From CAVXZE01 sp964615365 (lineage in GTDB: Bacteria > Myxococcota_A > UBA9160 > UBA6930): 64,000 nt of DNA. The notes under the pieces are model-generated. The model saw nothing but the letters and a program-made list of their open reading frames with translations. It was not told where the DNA came from and searched no databases. The stretch covers positions 1 to 64,000 of the forward strand of contig CAZTOU010000017.1 in assembly GCA_964615365.1 (NCBI GenBank). The letters run 5' to 3'. The translations under genes were made by a program, and so were the position numbers. Positions 25,447-36,775 of this stretch are shown here, in pieces (position 1 is the first letter of the stretch; every line of letters begins with the position of its first letter).

Positions 25447-27078
25447 ATGGGTCAGAGTCGCGGAGCACACGATCCCTACTTCTCCCACTGGGCCGACCAG
25501 GCGGCGAGACGGACCATGGCGGCCCATCCGGATGCCGAGGAGCTGGTGGTCGCGGCGGGGATCACTCCCTCGGGAGTCGTCCACATCGGCAACCTTCGCG
25601 AGGTCCTCACCGTCGATTTCCTGGCCCGGGCGCTGCGCGACCAGGGGGAGAAGGTTCGATTCATCTACTCCTGGGACGATTTCGACGTGCTTCGCAAGGT
25701 TCCTCGGGACATGCCGCAGCAGGAGATGCTGCAAGCCAACCTGCACCGCAGCATCGCCGACGTTCCCGACCCCTACGGTGAGCAGGACAGCTACGCCACC
25801 CACCACATCGAAGCCTTCGAGAAGAGCCTCGCGCCGCTGGGGATCGAGGCGGAGTTCATCCGACAGTCTCGCCACTACCGCGCGGGTGACTACGCCCAGG
25901 GAATCCGACGCGCCCTCGAGCACCGGGACCGGATCCGGGAGATCCTCGATCAGCACCGCAGTCAGCTGCTCGACGACGACTGGCTTCCGCTGACCGGCTT
26001 CTGCGACGATTGCGGACGCGATCTCCTCGACTTCCAGTGGGATGGCGAATGGGGTGTCCACTACCGGTGTCGCAGCTGCGCCCACGAGCGCGACCTGGAT
26101 CTGCGCGAGGGCGGGAACGTCAAGCTGCCCTGGCGCGTCGACTGGCCCATGCGCTGGGCCCACGAGGGCGTCGCATTCGAGCCCGGCGGCAAGGATCACA
26201 CCTCCGCCGGGGGAAGCTACGACACCGGCAAGGAAATCGTCCGGGACGTATACGGATCTCGCGCACCGGAATACGTCGCCTACGACTTCGTCCGCGTGAA
26301 GGGTCGTGGCGGCAAGATCTCCAGCTCGGCGGGCGACGCGGTCACGGTGGGCGACGCCCTGGAGGTCTACGAGCCCGCGATGCTGCGCTGGCTCTTCGCC
26401 AGCTACCGACCCAACACCGAGTTCCAGATCTCGTTCGATCTCGACGTGATCAAGCTCTACGAGGATTACGACCGCATCTGTCAGCTCGCGCACCAGCCCG
26501 ACAAGGGCGGGCGCGGCGACAAGAAGCGGCAGACGGCACGCCGCACCCTGCAGCTCGCCAGCATCGACAACCAGCGGATCCAGTCCGGCGCCCCCCTCCC
26601 CTTCGTCCCCGCCTTTCGCCCACTCAGCATGATCCTGCAGATCTACGACGGCGACGTCGAACGCTCGCGAGCCCACTACGAGGCCGCGGGAGTGCTCACG
26701 AGCGATGAGGAGAAGGGGCGGTTTCGGGAGCGGGCGCGCCGTGTCTGGACCTGGATCGAGAAGTTCGCCCCCGAGGAGTTTCGCTACCGGATCCGCTCGG
26801 AAGCCACGGTGCGCGAGCTCAGCGATGAGCAAGCCACGGCGCTGCGCCGCCTGGTAGACGCCCTGCGTCGGGACCCGGCGCTCGACGAGGCCACCCTGGT
26901 CTCCCGAGTCAAGGGTCTCTTCGAGGGAACCCGGCTGCGACCCGAAGCGCTGTTCCCGGTGATCTACGATCTGCTGATCGCCCGGCCCAAGGGTCCCAAG
27001 CTCACCACGCTGCTCGTGACCATGGGTGCCGAGCGAGCCCTCCCCCTCCTCGAACCCAGCCTCGACGCGAAGCGATGA
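25447..27078 (+). CDS. lysS: Lysyl-tRNA synthetase, class I (archaeal type)
   Basis: This 543-residue enzyme charges tRNA-Lys. It is a Rossmann-fold class I synthetase: the HIGN signature is at residues 46-49 in SGVVHIGNL and the KMSKS-equivalent is KISSS at residue 290. A zinc-ribbon insertion (FCDDCG and YRCRSCAHE, residues 183-217) and a C-terminal alpha-helical anticodon cage follow. Most bacteria use the unrelated class II LysRS; class I is patchy (spirochaetes, alphaproteobacteria, some others). Divergent from the acyl-CoA dehydrogenase. Whether a class II copy also exists elsewhere in the genome cannot be seen. Confidence 0.95.
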   Translation: MGQSRGAHDPYFSHWADQAARRTMAAHPDAEELVVAAGITPSGVVHIGNLREVLTVDFLARALRDQGEKVRFIYSWDDFDVLRKVPRDMPQQEMLQANLHRSIADVPDPYGEQDSYATHHIEAFEKSLAPLGIEAEFIRQSRHYRAGDYAQGIRRALEHRDRIREILDQHRSQLLDDDWLPLTGFCDDCGRDLLDFQWDGEWGVHYRCRSCAHERDLDLREGGNVKLPWRVDWPMRWAHEGVAFEPGGKDHTSAGGSYDTGKEIVRDVYGSRAPEYVAYDFVRVKGRGGKISSSAGDAVTVGDALEVYEPAMLRWLFASYRPNTEFQISFDLDVIKLYEDYDRICQLAHQPDKGGRGDKKRQTARRTLQLASIDNQRIQSGAPLPFVPAFRPLSMILQIYDGDVERSRAHYEAAGVLTSDEEKGRFRERARRVWTWIEKFAPEEFRYRIRSEATVRELSDEQATALRRLVDALRRDPALDEATLVSRVKGLFEGTRLRPEALFPVIYDLLIARPKGPKLTTLLVTMGAERALPLLEPSLDAKR

Positions 27079-27101
27079 GGACGGAACCCCTGGGTGTGGC
27101 G

Positions 27102-28088
27102 TCACCCGCCCTGGAGGAGCAGCCAGAGTGCGGCTGCCGCCAGCAGCAGCGCCGACGCCACACTTCCGGCGAGGATCAGGCGGCGGCTCCGGCGCCGCGC
27201 GCGCGAATCGCGACCTCTGCCCTTCGCGCGTCGCTTCGGAGAAGAGGGCAGGACCTCGGTCTGGCCGTCCGCACCCTCCGTACGCCGCTCCGAGGAAGAC
27301 TGCAGGACTTCCGTCTCGCTCACGGCACCCCCTGAGCCGTGAGCGGTGTCCGGAATGGCGACCACCTGGACGGTGATGTTGTCGTACCCCCCTCTGGCGT
27401 TGGCCTGATCCACCAGGATGCGAACGGCATTCGGCGGTCTCTCGCACCCGAGAACCTCGCGGATCTCATCGTCCTCCAGGTAGCCGCACAGGCCGTCCGA
27501 ACAGAGCAGGTAGCGGTCACCGGCCCTCGCCTCGATTCGGGAGATCTCCGCCTCCACCACCGGCGCCACGCCGACGGATCGCGTCAGCTCGTTGCGCCGG
27601 GGATGCACCCGCGCCTCTTCTGCGCTCAGGACCCCCTCTCGCTGCATCTCCGCGACGAGCGAATGGTCAGCGGTAAGGGCCTCCAGTGTTCCGTCCCGGA
27701 GGCGGTAGAGACGGCTGTCTCCCACGTGCGCCACCCATCCCTCGCCCCCTTCCCCGAGGGAGAACGCCACGACCGTGGTACCCATCCCTGCCAGCGCCGA
27801 ATCCGCGCTCGCGCATTGGTAGACCCGTTCGTTGGCCGTCTCGATCGCGCGACTCATGCGCTCCTCGAGCGTCCCCTCCGAACGCGTGAAGATGTCGCCG
27901 ATGGCCTCCACGGCCAGCCGACTCGCCGTCTCTCCGCCCTGGTGCCCACCCATTCCGTCGGCCACGACGAGGAGGCGGCTGCCGCGACCGTCCTCGAACT
28001 CGCCGAAGGCGTCCTGATTGACGCTGCGGACGAGTCCCACGTCGCTGCTCGAGGCCGCGTCGATCCACTGCGGATCGATCCCGCTCAT
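27102..28088 (-). CDS. PP2C-family serine/threonine phosphatase with C-terminal membrane anchor
   Basis: A 328-residue metal-dependent phosphatase. The PP2C core occupies residues 1-245, with aspartates D26 (NQDAF), D44 (ADGMGG), D198 (SDGL) and D236 (YDNIT) for two metal ions. After the core come two TEVL repeats (259-262 and 277-280) followed by SS and RR residues, then an arginine-rich linker and one transmembrane helix (304-325). It probably removes phosphates from threonines on FHA-bound partners at the membrane. The ATG at 28088 overlaps the VWA-FHA stop (ATGA). No kinase gene is in the window. Confidence 0.92.
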   Translation of the reverse strand: MSGIDPQWIDAASSSDVGLVRSVNQDAFGEFEDGRGSRLLVVADGMGGHQGGETASRLAVEAIGDIFTRSEGTLEERMSRAIETANERVYQCASADSALAGMGTTVVAFSLGEGGEGWVAHVGDSRLYRLRDGTLEALTADHSLVAEMQREGVLSAEEARVHPRRNELTRSVGVAPVVEAEISRIEARAGDRYLLCSDGLCGYLEDDEIREVLGCERPPNAVRILVDQANARGGYDNITVQVVAIPDTAHGSGGAVSETEVLQSSSERRTEGADGQTEVLPSSPKRRAKGRGRDSRARRRSRRLILAGSVASALLLAAAALWLLLQGG

Positions 28089-29404
28089 CGCTCGAACACC
28101 ATCTCGACCCCTCCGATCCGGATCCGGTCACCGGGCTGAAGCGGACTCCTCTCGACCCGGACGCCGTTCACCAAGGTGCCGTTGGTGGACTGGAGATCCG
28201 CGATCTCCACTTTGCTTCGACCAGTGCGAATCTCGGCGTGATGACGGGAAACGACCAGGGTCTCGATGACGATGTCGTTGTCCGGAAGCGAGCCGATTCG
28301 GGTCCGGCCCTTTCGCAATGGAATGTGCTCCTCCTCCAACGATCCGTTCACGACCCGCAGACTCCCGAGCGAACGACTCCCCATGAGCGCCCGGAGCACC
28401 AGCAGCACGATCACCGCCGACACGGCCGCGACCAGCCAGCGCCACATGGCCCGTTGGATCTTCGGGTAGGCCACCCCTCGCGAGTCGGGCTTGCCCTCCA
28501 CCACCACTTCGACGATGTGAGGACTCCCGTCCATGTCGGACCGGTACCGGAGCACGTAGCTGTGACGCATCTGCCGGAGCGTGTCTCCGAAGAACCCCGT
28601 CTGGTCGGAAACGCGGCTCGAGCCTCCCCCCGTCGCGGCCGCGAGCTTCGCGAGAGTCTCGAGACCCGTGACACCCCGTCCCGCATATCCCACGGTGAAG
28701 ACGGCAATCCGCGGCTCGTTCTCGCTCCCCTTGGCCAGCGCGATCACCTGGTCCAGGGAACGGCGGCTTCCCCCGTCTCTTCCGTCGGAGAACACGATCA
28801 CGAAAGCCCGGCGCGGCGTGGTGGGCCCGCGACGGATCAGATCCACCGCCTGGTAGACCCCATCGAACAGGACCGTGGACATGGCGTCTTGATCGATCTC
28901 CAGCGCGCCGAGGCGGCTCGCCGCATCGCCGCGGTCGTCCGTGAAGGACGCCACCACCTCCGCGGCGCTCCCGAAGCTCAGGATGGCGACCCTGTCCCCT
29001 CCCCCGAGCCCGTCGAGGAAGCTGACTGCCGCGGACTTCGCCCTCTCGAAGGGCCGGCCGATCATGGTCCGGCTGGTGTCCAGGGCGAGCACGCAGCGGA
29101 CGCCCAGCCCTGCGTCCTCCAGGGTGGTCATGCCCAGGATGTCGTCCTTCGGGACCGGGCGGAGGTCTTCTCGAACCTCCACATCCGCCAGCCGGAGCTC
29201 CTCGACGGGTTCTCCCCGCTCGGTAAGGGCGCGGAAGTGGAGCTCGACGACGCTCTCGCCGCCAGCTCCGGGGTGGACATCGTCCAGACGGACCCGCTCG
29301 ACGCCGTGGACGTCGAGGGGCGGGGACTCCGCGGCCGGCTGCTCTCTTGCATGGGAGGTCACGCCCACCAGGACCAGAAGCGCTATGAGCGAGTGCTTCC
29401 TCAT
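28085..29404 (-). CDS. VWA domain protein with transmembrane helix and cytoplasmic FHA domain
   Basis: A 439-residue membrane protein. A signal sequence (1-19) is followed by a von Willebrand A domain (about 100-280) with a MIDAS-type DTSRT motif at 109-113 and SDGRDGG. One transmembrane helix (about 323-340) leads into a C-terminal FHA domain (365-439) with RIGSLPDNDI, SRHHAEI and STNGTLVNG, the phosphothreonine-binding loops. It could transmit the state of an outside partner to inside phospho-signals. The ATG at 29404 lies two bases after the stop of the upstream FHA gene, and its own stop overlaps the PP2C start. Confidence 0.88.
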   Translation of the reverse strand: MRKHSLIALLVLVGVTSHAREQPAAESPPLDVHGVERVRLDDVHPGAGGESVVELHFRALTERGEPVEELRLADVEVREDLRPVPKDDILGMTTLEDAGLGVRCVLALDTSRTMIGRPFERAKSAAVSFLDGLGGGDRVAILSFGSAAEVVASFTDDRGDAASRLGALEIDQDAMSTVLFDGVYQAVDLIRRGPTTPRRAFVIVFSDGRDGGSRRSLDQVIALAKGSENEPRIAVFTVGYAGRGVTGLETLAKLAAATGGGSSRVSDQTGFFGDTLRQMRHSYVLRYRSDMDGSPHIVEVVVEGKPDSRGVAYPKIQRAMWRWLVAAVSAVIVLLVLRALMGSRSLGSLRVVNGSLEEEHIPLRKGRTRIGSLPDNDIVIETLVVSRHHAEIRTGRSKVEIADLQSTNGTLVNGVRVERSPLQPGDRIRIGGVEMVFER

Positions 29405-29406
29405 CG

Positions 29407-30096
29407 TCACAGGATGGATCGGAAGCGGAGGGTGGTCGTTCCGAGCGTGATGGTGTCCCCGTCGTGAAGCTCGCCTCTCTCGATCGGCTCGGAGTTCCGA
29501 ACGGTGGGCTTGTCGCTCGCTGCCTCGATCAGGAAGACCCCCCGCCGGTACTCGATCCGCGCGTGATGGCGTGAGATCCACTCGCTGGGAAGCCAGACCT
29601 CACACTCGGGACTCCGTCCGAGCCTGTTGCTGCCGCTGACGACTCGGGCCAGCATGCCCTCGAGCTCCCCCTCGACGGCGACCAGCACGCCCACCACCCG
29701 GCCCCGGGGCTCTTCTTCGACCGCGCCGGTCACGCGGGTCGCGGCGAGGGCTTCGACCTGAGCTCCAGCCGCGCTCTGCTCCGGTGCGGGGCGAGTCGGA
29801 GCCGGCGACACCGCCTCAGCCGGCGGTGTCGCCGGCGTCGGCGGTGGAGTGGTCTCGACGGGAGCGGCCGGGGGGCGCGCCACCAAGACCGTGGGATCCA
29901 GCGGAGGCGACCCCGTGGCCTCCGGCGCCGGTTCCGCGGAAGTCCCAGCGCCAGGGGGGCGGGTGACAGCGTCGCTTGCCATCAGAATCGTCGCTTCGCC
30001 CGGCTGCCGCTGCCCCGACGGCGTCCGGGGAGCTCCCCGCTCGGTGCGCTCATCGCGGCGCGGAAGCAGGCCAATGCGGCGAAGAAGGTCGCTCAT
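29407..30096 (-). CDS. FHA domain protein with proline/threonine-rich N-terminus
   Basis: A 229-residue protein with a disordered Pro/Thr/Ala-rich first half and an FHA domain (about 130-229: SNRLGRSPECEVW, ISRHHARIEYR). The linker holds short Thr motifs, ATILM (T36) and PTVLV (T69), that resemble phosphothreonine ligands with a hydrophobic residue at +3. Such pairs of FHA domain and phosphorylatable tail act as switches in other bacterial systems. The ATG at 30096 (MSDLLRRIG) is preferred; an in-frame GTG at 30102 has GGAGG at thirteen bases. First gene of the FHA / VWA-FHA / PP2C operon. Confidence 0.85.
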   Translation of the reverse strand: MSDLLRRIGLLPRRDERTERGAPRTPSGQRQPGEATILMASDAVTRPPGAGTSAEPAPEATGSPPLDPTVLVARPPAAPVETTPPPTPATPPAEAVSPAPTRPAPEQSAAGAQVEALAATRVTGAVEEEPRGRVVGVLVAVEGELEGMLARVVSGSNRLGRSPECEVWLPSEWISRHHARIEYRRGVFLIEAASDKPTVRNSEPIERGELHDGDTITLGTTTLRFRSIL

Positions 30097-30276
30097 TGCC
30101 ACGCGGATCTATTTACCTCCGTCAAAGGCACCGGCTGCCGGACATCCCTTCGCGGCGAGCCAGCTCGCAGGATAGCTCGTGGAGAGCGGATCGAGGACCT
30201 CGAGGCGCGCGCGATCGGGTTGGTTTCACCATGGCCCGCAATTCGCCTCTTGTGGATCGAGCATCGGGCCCCGCCC

Positions 30277-31032
30277 TCATCGCGTCACGCCGGCCGGTAC
30301 GTCGATTTCCGCCATCGTCTGGGGGGTAATCGCACCCACGAGCTCCGTTTCGATGCGCGCGCGACTGCCCTCGTCGAACACGTCGACGATCTCGAGCTCG
30401 GCGACGAATCTGCCGCGCTCGACCAGCCGCCCCCGGAATCCAACCCGGTGCCCGCTCCTGCGGCCCCCGTCGATGATCACGAAGCGCGGCCGCCCCCTCC
30501 CGGTCTCCACCTCGAGAACCATCGAGGAGACGGTCTCGAATCGCGTCTCGCGTCTCCGCTCGCGCTTCGGCTGGGAGTCGTCGCGAACGGCGAGCGGCTG
30601 GTACCGCGCCAGGAGCCTGTACTGCACGACGGTCTCGCTGGGGCCAGAGCCGATTGCCACGAAGTAGGCCCCGGGGTCTCCGGACCAGTCCATCTGCACC
30701 TTGGCTCGACCCCGGTTGGAGAGACGCCGGAGCGGATCGCCTCGGTGGTTGGCGAGCGTCACCTGGTAGTCCGGAGCCAAGCCGTCGGGATGGGTCGCCG
30801 CCACCTCGAGCCGGATCTCACCCTTGCCGGGAATCTCCAGAACGAACCAGTCGACACAGTCGGGGCGCGTCGGGTCCTGGCAGTCGAGCCGATCTCTGCG
30901 TTCCAGGCCCGGCTGGAGGGTCTGGGCGCCGCCCGGACTTCCGTCGGGATCCCGAGGAGGAGTCGCGCAGCCGAGCAGGAAAGCCGCGATCACGAGGGCA
31001 AGAGCCCAGGGCTTGCGGTGGCTTCGAAGCAT
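30277..31032 (-). CDS. Predicted lipoprotein of unknown function
   Basis: A 251-residue protein with a lipoprotein signal: basic MLRSHRKPW, a hydrophobic run and the lipobox LLGCAT with Cys 22. The mature part has beta-rich stretches, including DWFVLEIPGKGEIRLEV, which resembles a pre-peptidase C-terminal-like beta sandwich, and a basic RERRRETRFET segment. GGGAGGG precedes the ATG at 31032. It lies 180 bases upstream of the FHA gene and is on the same strand, so it could be the envelope partner of the phospho-signalling cassette. I do not recognise the family. Confidence 0.72.
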   Translation of the reverse strand: MLRSHRKPWALALVIAAFLLGCATPPRDPDGSPGGAQTLQPGLERRDRLDCQDPTRPDCVDWFVLEIPGKGEIRLEVAATHPDGLAPDYQVTLANHRGDPLRRLSNRGRAKVQMDWSGDPGAYFVAIGSGPSETVVQYRLLARYQPLAVRDDSQPKRERRRETRFETVSSMVLEVETGRGRPRFVIIDGGRRSGHRVGFRGRLVERGRFVAELEIVDVFDEGSRARIETELVGAITPQTMAEIDVPAGVTR

Positions 31033-31178
31033 GGTTCCCTCCCGGGGCGGAGCCGGTGGCGGGCGATGTCGACAGTCCCCTCCGTGCTTGGCAGCCGATC
31101 CGCGGCGAACGTTAGCCCGCCGTGCGACGTACCGTCAGGTGGATGGTGTCCCCGCGGCTCCCCTGCGATACTGCTGCA

Positions 31179-32108
31179 ATGAGCACCCACAGCATCGATC
31201 CCGCGGATGAGGCGCGCCACGAGCCCACGGATGAGCGGTTCTGGAGCGAGTCCCACTACTTCGACTTCCACGACGAGAGCGGAACCCTGGGGGGCTACGT
31301 CCGAATCGGGCTCTATCCCAACCTCGGTGTGACCTGGCAATGGGCGTGTCTGGTCGGTGCCGGACGACCGCTGGTCACGGCGATCAATCACCAGGCCCCG
31401 CTTCCGGCCCCGGACTCATTCGAGATCCGCTGCGACGGGATGGCGGCCAATCACGAGTGCAGGACCCCGACCCAACGCTTCGGGGTCGTGATCGAGGCCC
31501 GAGCGGCCGTGCTCGAAGATCCGGTCCAGGCGTACCGCCCGCTGGAAGGGAAGACGACCCCTCTCGCCTTCGACCTCGAATGGGAGACCGACGGTCCCGG
31601 CGGCTACCGCTACCGCGACATGGACCGCTACGAGATCTCCTGTCAGGTGCACGGTCGGATCCGCGTCGGGGAGGAGAACATCGAGTTCTCCGGCCACGGC
31701 CAGCGCGACCACTCCTGGGGCATGCGCGACTGGTGGACCATGAACTACTGCTGGAATGCCGGCCGCCTCGAGGACGGCACCCGCTTCCACTCCGTGGCGC
31801 CTCGCACCCCCGATGGAGAGGACATGCCCTGGGCCGCGGGCTACGTCCAGGCGCCCGGCGGGGCGCTGATGCCGATCCACAGCTCCCGTGTCCGAGAAGA
31901 GGTCGATGCCGAGGGACTCCCCAACGAGGCCCGAATCGAGGTCGGTGAGCTCCACCTCGACGTCTCTCCGCTGTACCTGGCGCCGGTCCTGATGGTCGAT
32001 CCCGACGGCCGCGTCGCAAGGTTCCCACGCTGCCTGGCCCGCTTCTCTCACGCCGACGGCCGAAGCGGGTTCGGGTGGATCGAGTGGTGCCAGGTCCAGC
32101 ACCACTGA
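31179..32108 (+). CDS. DUF7064/DUF7065-like conserved protein (309 aa)
   Basis: This protein has repeated aromatic-rich beta strands (WSESHYFDFHDESG near the start; SGHGQRDHSWGMRDWW in the middle) typical of the two-domain DUF7064/DUF7065 family. That family is often found beside lipid and steroid-like catabolic genes and resembles lipocalin-like AttH/CrtC proteins. The RDHSWGMRDW motif is its clearest signature. The function of the family is not established; a role in binding or hydrating hydrophobic molecules is inference. The ATG at 31179 fits the family start; in-frame upstream Met codons add a poor leader. Next gene downstream is an acetoacetyl-CoA synthetase on the same strand. Confidence 0.75.
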   Translation: MSTHSIDPADEARHEPTDERFWSESHYFDFHDESGTLGGYVRIGLYPNLGVTWQWACLVGAGRPLVTAINHQAPLPAPDSFEIRCDGMAANHECRTPTQRFGVVIEARAAVLEDPVQAYRPLEGKTTPLAFDLEWETDGPGGYRYRDMDRYEISCQVHGRIRVGEENIEFSGHGQRDHSWGMRDWWTMNYCWNAGRLEDGTRFHSVAPRTPDGEDMPWAAGYVQAPGGALMPIHSSRVREEVDAEGLPNEARIEVGELHLDVSPLYLAPVLMVDPDGRVARFPRCLARFSHADGRSGFGWIEWCQVQHH

Positions 32109-32168
32109 GATCCGAGGCGGCCGCCTGGGTGGATGCCCGGAAGCTTCGGGGGTAGCCTCTGCCGGAAC

Positions 32169-34121
<1,953 letters not shown>

Positions 34122-34130
34122 TCCGCCCGT

Positions 34131-34940
34131 TCACCTTCCCTTGAAGACCGGCCTGCGCTTCTCCAGAAAGGCCCTCGGCCCCTCCTTGGCGTCTTCCGAG
34201 CTGTAGATGGGAATCCCGATCGCCATCTCCTTCTGGTCGAAGGCATCCTTCTCGCTCATGTTCGCGGTCTCGCGCACGGCCCGGAGAATGGCCTGCACCG
34301 CCAGCGGCCCGTTCGACGCGATCCGCTCGGCGATCTCCCCTGCGACCGCGAGGGCCTGGCCGTCGGGAACCACCCGCCCGATCAGCCCCATCTCCTTGCA
34401 CTGCGCGGCGGTGTAGGAGTCGCCGACGAGGAGCATCTCAAGCGCGAGTGTGTAGGGGACCTGCCGAGGCAGGCGAACCGTCGACCCGGCCATGGGGAAG
34501 AGCCCGCGCTGGACCTCGGTGATGCCGAACACGGCGCTCTCCGCTGCGACGCGGATGTCCGTCCCCTGCAGGACCTCGGTCCCCCCGGCCAGGGCAAAGC
34601 CCTCGACGGCGGCGATCACCGGCTTGGTGGGACGGTAGGTCTTGAGCCACCCATTGAAGATGATGCTCATGTCCTTCGCCATGCGCGCCTCGAACTCGTC
34701 TTCGGGCGGCCTTCCCGAGGTGAGCTTGTTGATGACGCCCAGATCCATGCCGGCGCAGAAGTTGCCGCCGGCCCCGGTGAGTATCGCGACCCGGAGATCG
34801 TCCTCCGCGTCGAGGCGATGCCAGGCGTCGTTCAGACCACAGAGGACCTCCGCGTTCACGGCGTTCTTCTTCTCAGGCCGATTGATGGTGACGGTCAGGA
34901 CATGTCCGTCCTTCTCGGCGAGCAGTGCAGATTCAGGCAT
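34131..34940 (-). CDS. Enoyl-CoA hydratase/isomerase (crotonase family)
   Basis: A 269-residue crotonase. It has the oxyanion loop GAGGNFCAGMDLG and both catalytic glutamates in the expected places: GFALAGGTEVLQG and ITEVQRGLFPMAG. The C-terminus EDAKEGPRAFLEKRRPVFKG is also typical. It adds water to, or isomerises, 2-enoyl-CoA substrates; specificity is not predictable. It converges on the acetoacetyl-CoA synthetase gene with nine bases between stops. Confidence 0.92.
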   Translation of the reverse strand: MPESALLAEKDGHVLTVTINRPEKKNAVNAEVLCGLNDAWHRLDAEDDLRVAILTGAGGNFCAGMDLGVINKLTSGRPPEDEFEARMAKDMSIIFNGWLKTYRPTKPVIAAVEGFALAGGTEVLQGTDIRVAAESAVFGITEVQRGLFPMAGSTVRLPRQVPYTLALEMLLVGDSYTAAQCKEMGLIGRVVPDGQALAVAGEIAERIASNGPLAVQAILRAVRETANMSEKDAFDQKEMAIGIPIYSSEDAKEGPRAFLEKRRPVFKGR

Positions 34941-35050
34941 TCCTTCGCTTTCCCTTCCCCGCAGATATCCGACCCGGAACGACCCCGGAGGGTGGAACCG
35001 ACTCTAGCCGATTCCCACGCGGCCTCCGCCCGTCTCCGGTGCGGTCCTGC

Positions 35051-36775
35051 CTAGTGGGTGGGAAGGGAGATCCAGAAGCGGGTTCCCCTGTTCGGCTCGG
35101 ACTCCACCTGGATCTCGCCGCCGTGGTTCTTCACCATCTGATAGGAGAGCGAGAGACCGAGCCCCATGCCCTCCCCGACCTTCTTGGTCGAGAAGAAGGG
35201 GTCGAAGACGCGCTCGACCAGGTCGGGCTCCATCCCGCAACCGTCGTCCTCGATGCCCACGATGATGTTCGAATCGACCATCTCCGTCGAGACGCGAATG
35301 TTTCCGCCCTCCTCGATGGCGTGGGATGCGTTCAGCAGCATGTTGAGAAAGACCTGCTTGAGGTCCTGTGCCCGACAGGAGAGCAGCGGAATCCTGCCGA
35401 AGCGGCGCTCCACGTTGGCGCGGTGCCGGAGATGTGTCTCCGCGATCCGCAGGGTCGCGGCCAGCAGATCGTTGACGTCCGCCGTCTCCCGTGCTCCCTG
35501 CCCGGCGTGGGCGAATTCCCGGACGTTCTTCACGGTGGCCACCACGCGCGCGGTGCCTTCCAGGGATTCCTCGAGGAGTTCCAAGCCTTCTTGGAAGACG
35601 TCGAGCTCCATGCACTTCTCCGCGCTCGCCCAGTGCGTCATCAGCTGATTGAGGTTCGACTGCACGAAGGAGATGGGATTGTTGATCTCGTGTGCGATCC
35701 CCGCGGCCAGCTCTCCCACCGCCGCCAGCCTTCCCGACATCATCAGCCGGCTCCGCAGGGCCGCCACTTCGCGAAAATCGCGCACCACGAGCACCTGCCC
35801 CACCCGGTCGCCCAGACGGTCGCGGATGAAGGAGGTGGTGAGAGAGATCGCAATCGGCTGATGGGGATCGGAGATCAGCTGGCACTCGTATTCCTGGACC
35901 TCCTGATCCGCGATCCGCTCGTACTCGGGCAGGAAGTCGGCGATCGCTCTTCCGGCGAGCTCGTCTTCACTGCACCCGCAGAGTCGCGCCAGGCTGGCGT
36001 TGGCGCTGCGGATCAGGCCGTCGTGGCGCACCAGCGCCACGCCCTCGCGAAGCGTGGCGAGGATCTCGGAGGCGAAGGTCCCGGGTACCAGCAGCGCGTA
36101 GCCGTAGCGGTGGGCGCTCCAGGCGATCGCTCCTCCGATGACCACCAGGCTGGTGCTTCCCAGCTGCAGGACGTGGATGTCGCACATCGGCAGGATCGCG
36201 TCGGTGGTCGACGCGACCACCAGGGGAATCGCGATCGCCGCGAAGGCCAGGGTTCCCTGACGACGCTCGCTGGCCGGGGCGTCGGCCGGGTAGACGCGTC
36301 GCCACAGCACAGCGAGAGAGAATGCCACGAAGAAGGCGATGGGAGCGAAGAAGAAGGGGAAGAGCGGACCGGTGGTGAAGCCCCAGCCCCCCCAGCTGGT
36401 GCGGTGAACGCTCTCGAAGCCCCAAGGAGTCGCGATGCAGAGCGCGATCGACACCCCGGTCAGCGCGTAGAGGAACGGGAGGCAGCGGCGCCGCAGCCAC
36501 GAGGAGGTCTCGCCCACCAGCTCGAGAAAGAGGTGGAGGCAGAGAGCGCCGAGTGGCATCCAGCCGATCGAGGAGAGCCGCAGCATCCAGGGGACCCAGG
36601 TCGGTTCGGCCTGCGAAGCCGAGATGAACTCGACGAGGGACCAGTAGCTGGTGCAGCCGAAGATCGCGGCCATCAGGCGGTGCCCGCGATTGGACGAATC
36701 GCGGGTCAGGATCGAGGCTCCCATCATCACTGCCCCAATGGCGGCGAAGAGGGGGATCAGCGAGTACGGATGCAC
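35051..36775 (-). CDS. Seven-transmembrane sensor histidine kinase with PAS domain
   Basis: A 574-residue sensor kinase starting at a GTG (36775) with GAGGAG about nine bases upstream. About seven transmembrane helices (residues 5-222) resemble the HisKA_7TM input module. A PAS domain (about 230-340) follows with GVALVRHDGLIRSANASL. The dimerisation helix carries the phosphoacceptor H362 in AHEINNPISF. The ATPase domain has LNASHAIEEGG, DDGCGM and GMGLGLSLSYQ (N, G1 and G2 boxes). The response regulator is not adjacent, so this is an orphan kinase in this window. An in-frame upstream ATG (37039) would add 88 residues that run into the convergent-side neighbour and look non-coding. Confidence 0.9.
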   Translation of the reverse strand: MHPYSLIPLFAAIGAVMMGASILTRDSSNRGHRLMAAIFGCTSYWSLVEFISASQAEPTWVPWMLRLSSIGWMPLGALCLHLFLELVGETSSWLRRRCLPFLYALTGVSIALCIATPWGFESVHRTSWGGWGFTTGPLFPFFFAPIAFFVAFSLAVLWRRVYPADAPASERRQGTLAFAAIAIPLVVASTTDAILPMCDIHVLQLGSTSLVVIGGAIAWSAHRYGYALLVPGTFASEILATLREGVALVRHDGLIRSANASLARLCGCSEDELAGRAIADFLPEYERIADQEVQEYECQLISDPHQPIAISLTTSFIRDRLGDRVGQVLVVRDFREVAALRSRLMMSGRLAAVGELAAGIAHEINNPISFVQSNLNQLMTHWASAEKCMELDVFQEGLELLEESLEGTARVVATVKNVREFAHAGQGARETADVNDLLAATLRIAETHLRHRANVERRFGRIPLLSCRAQDLKQVFLNMLLNASHAIEEGGNIRVSTEMVDSNIIVGIEDDGCGMEPDLVERVFDPFFSTKKVGEGMGLGLSLSYQMVKNHGGEIQVESEPNRGTRFWISLPTH

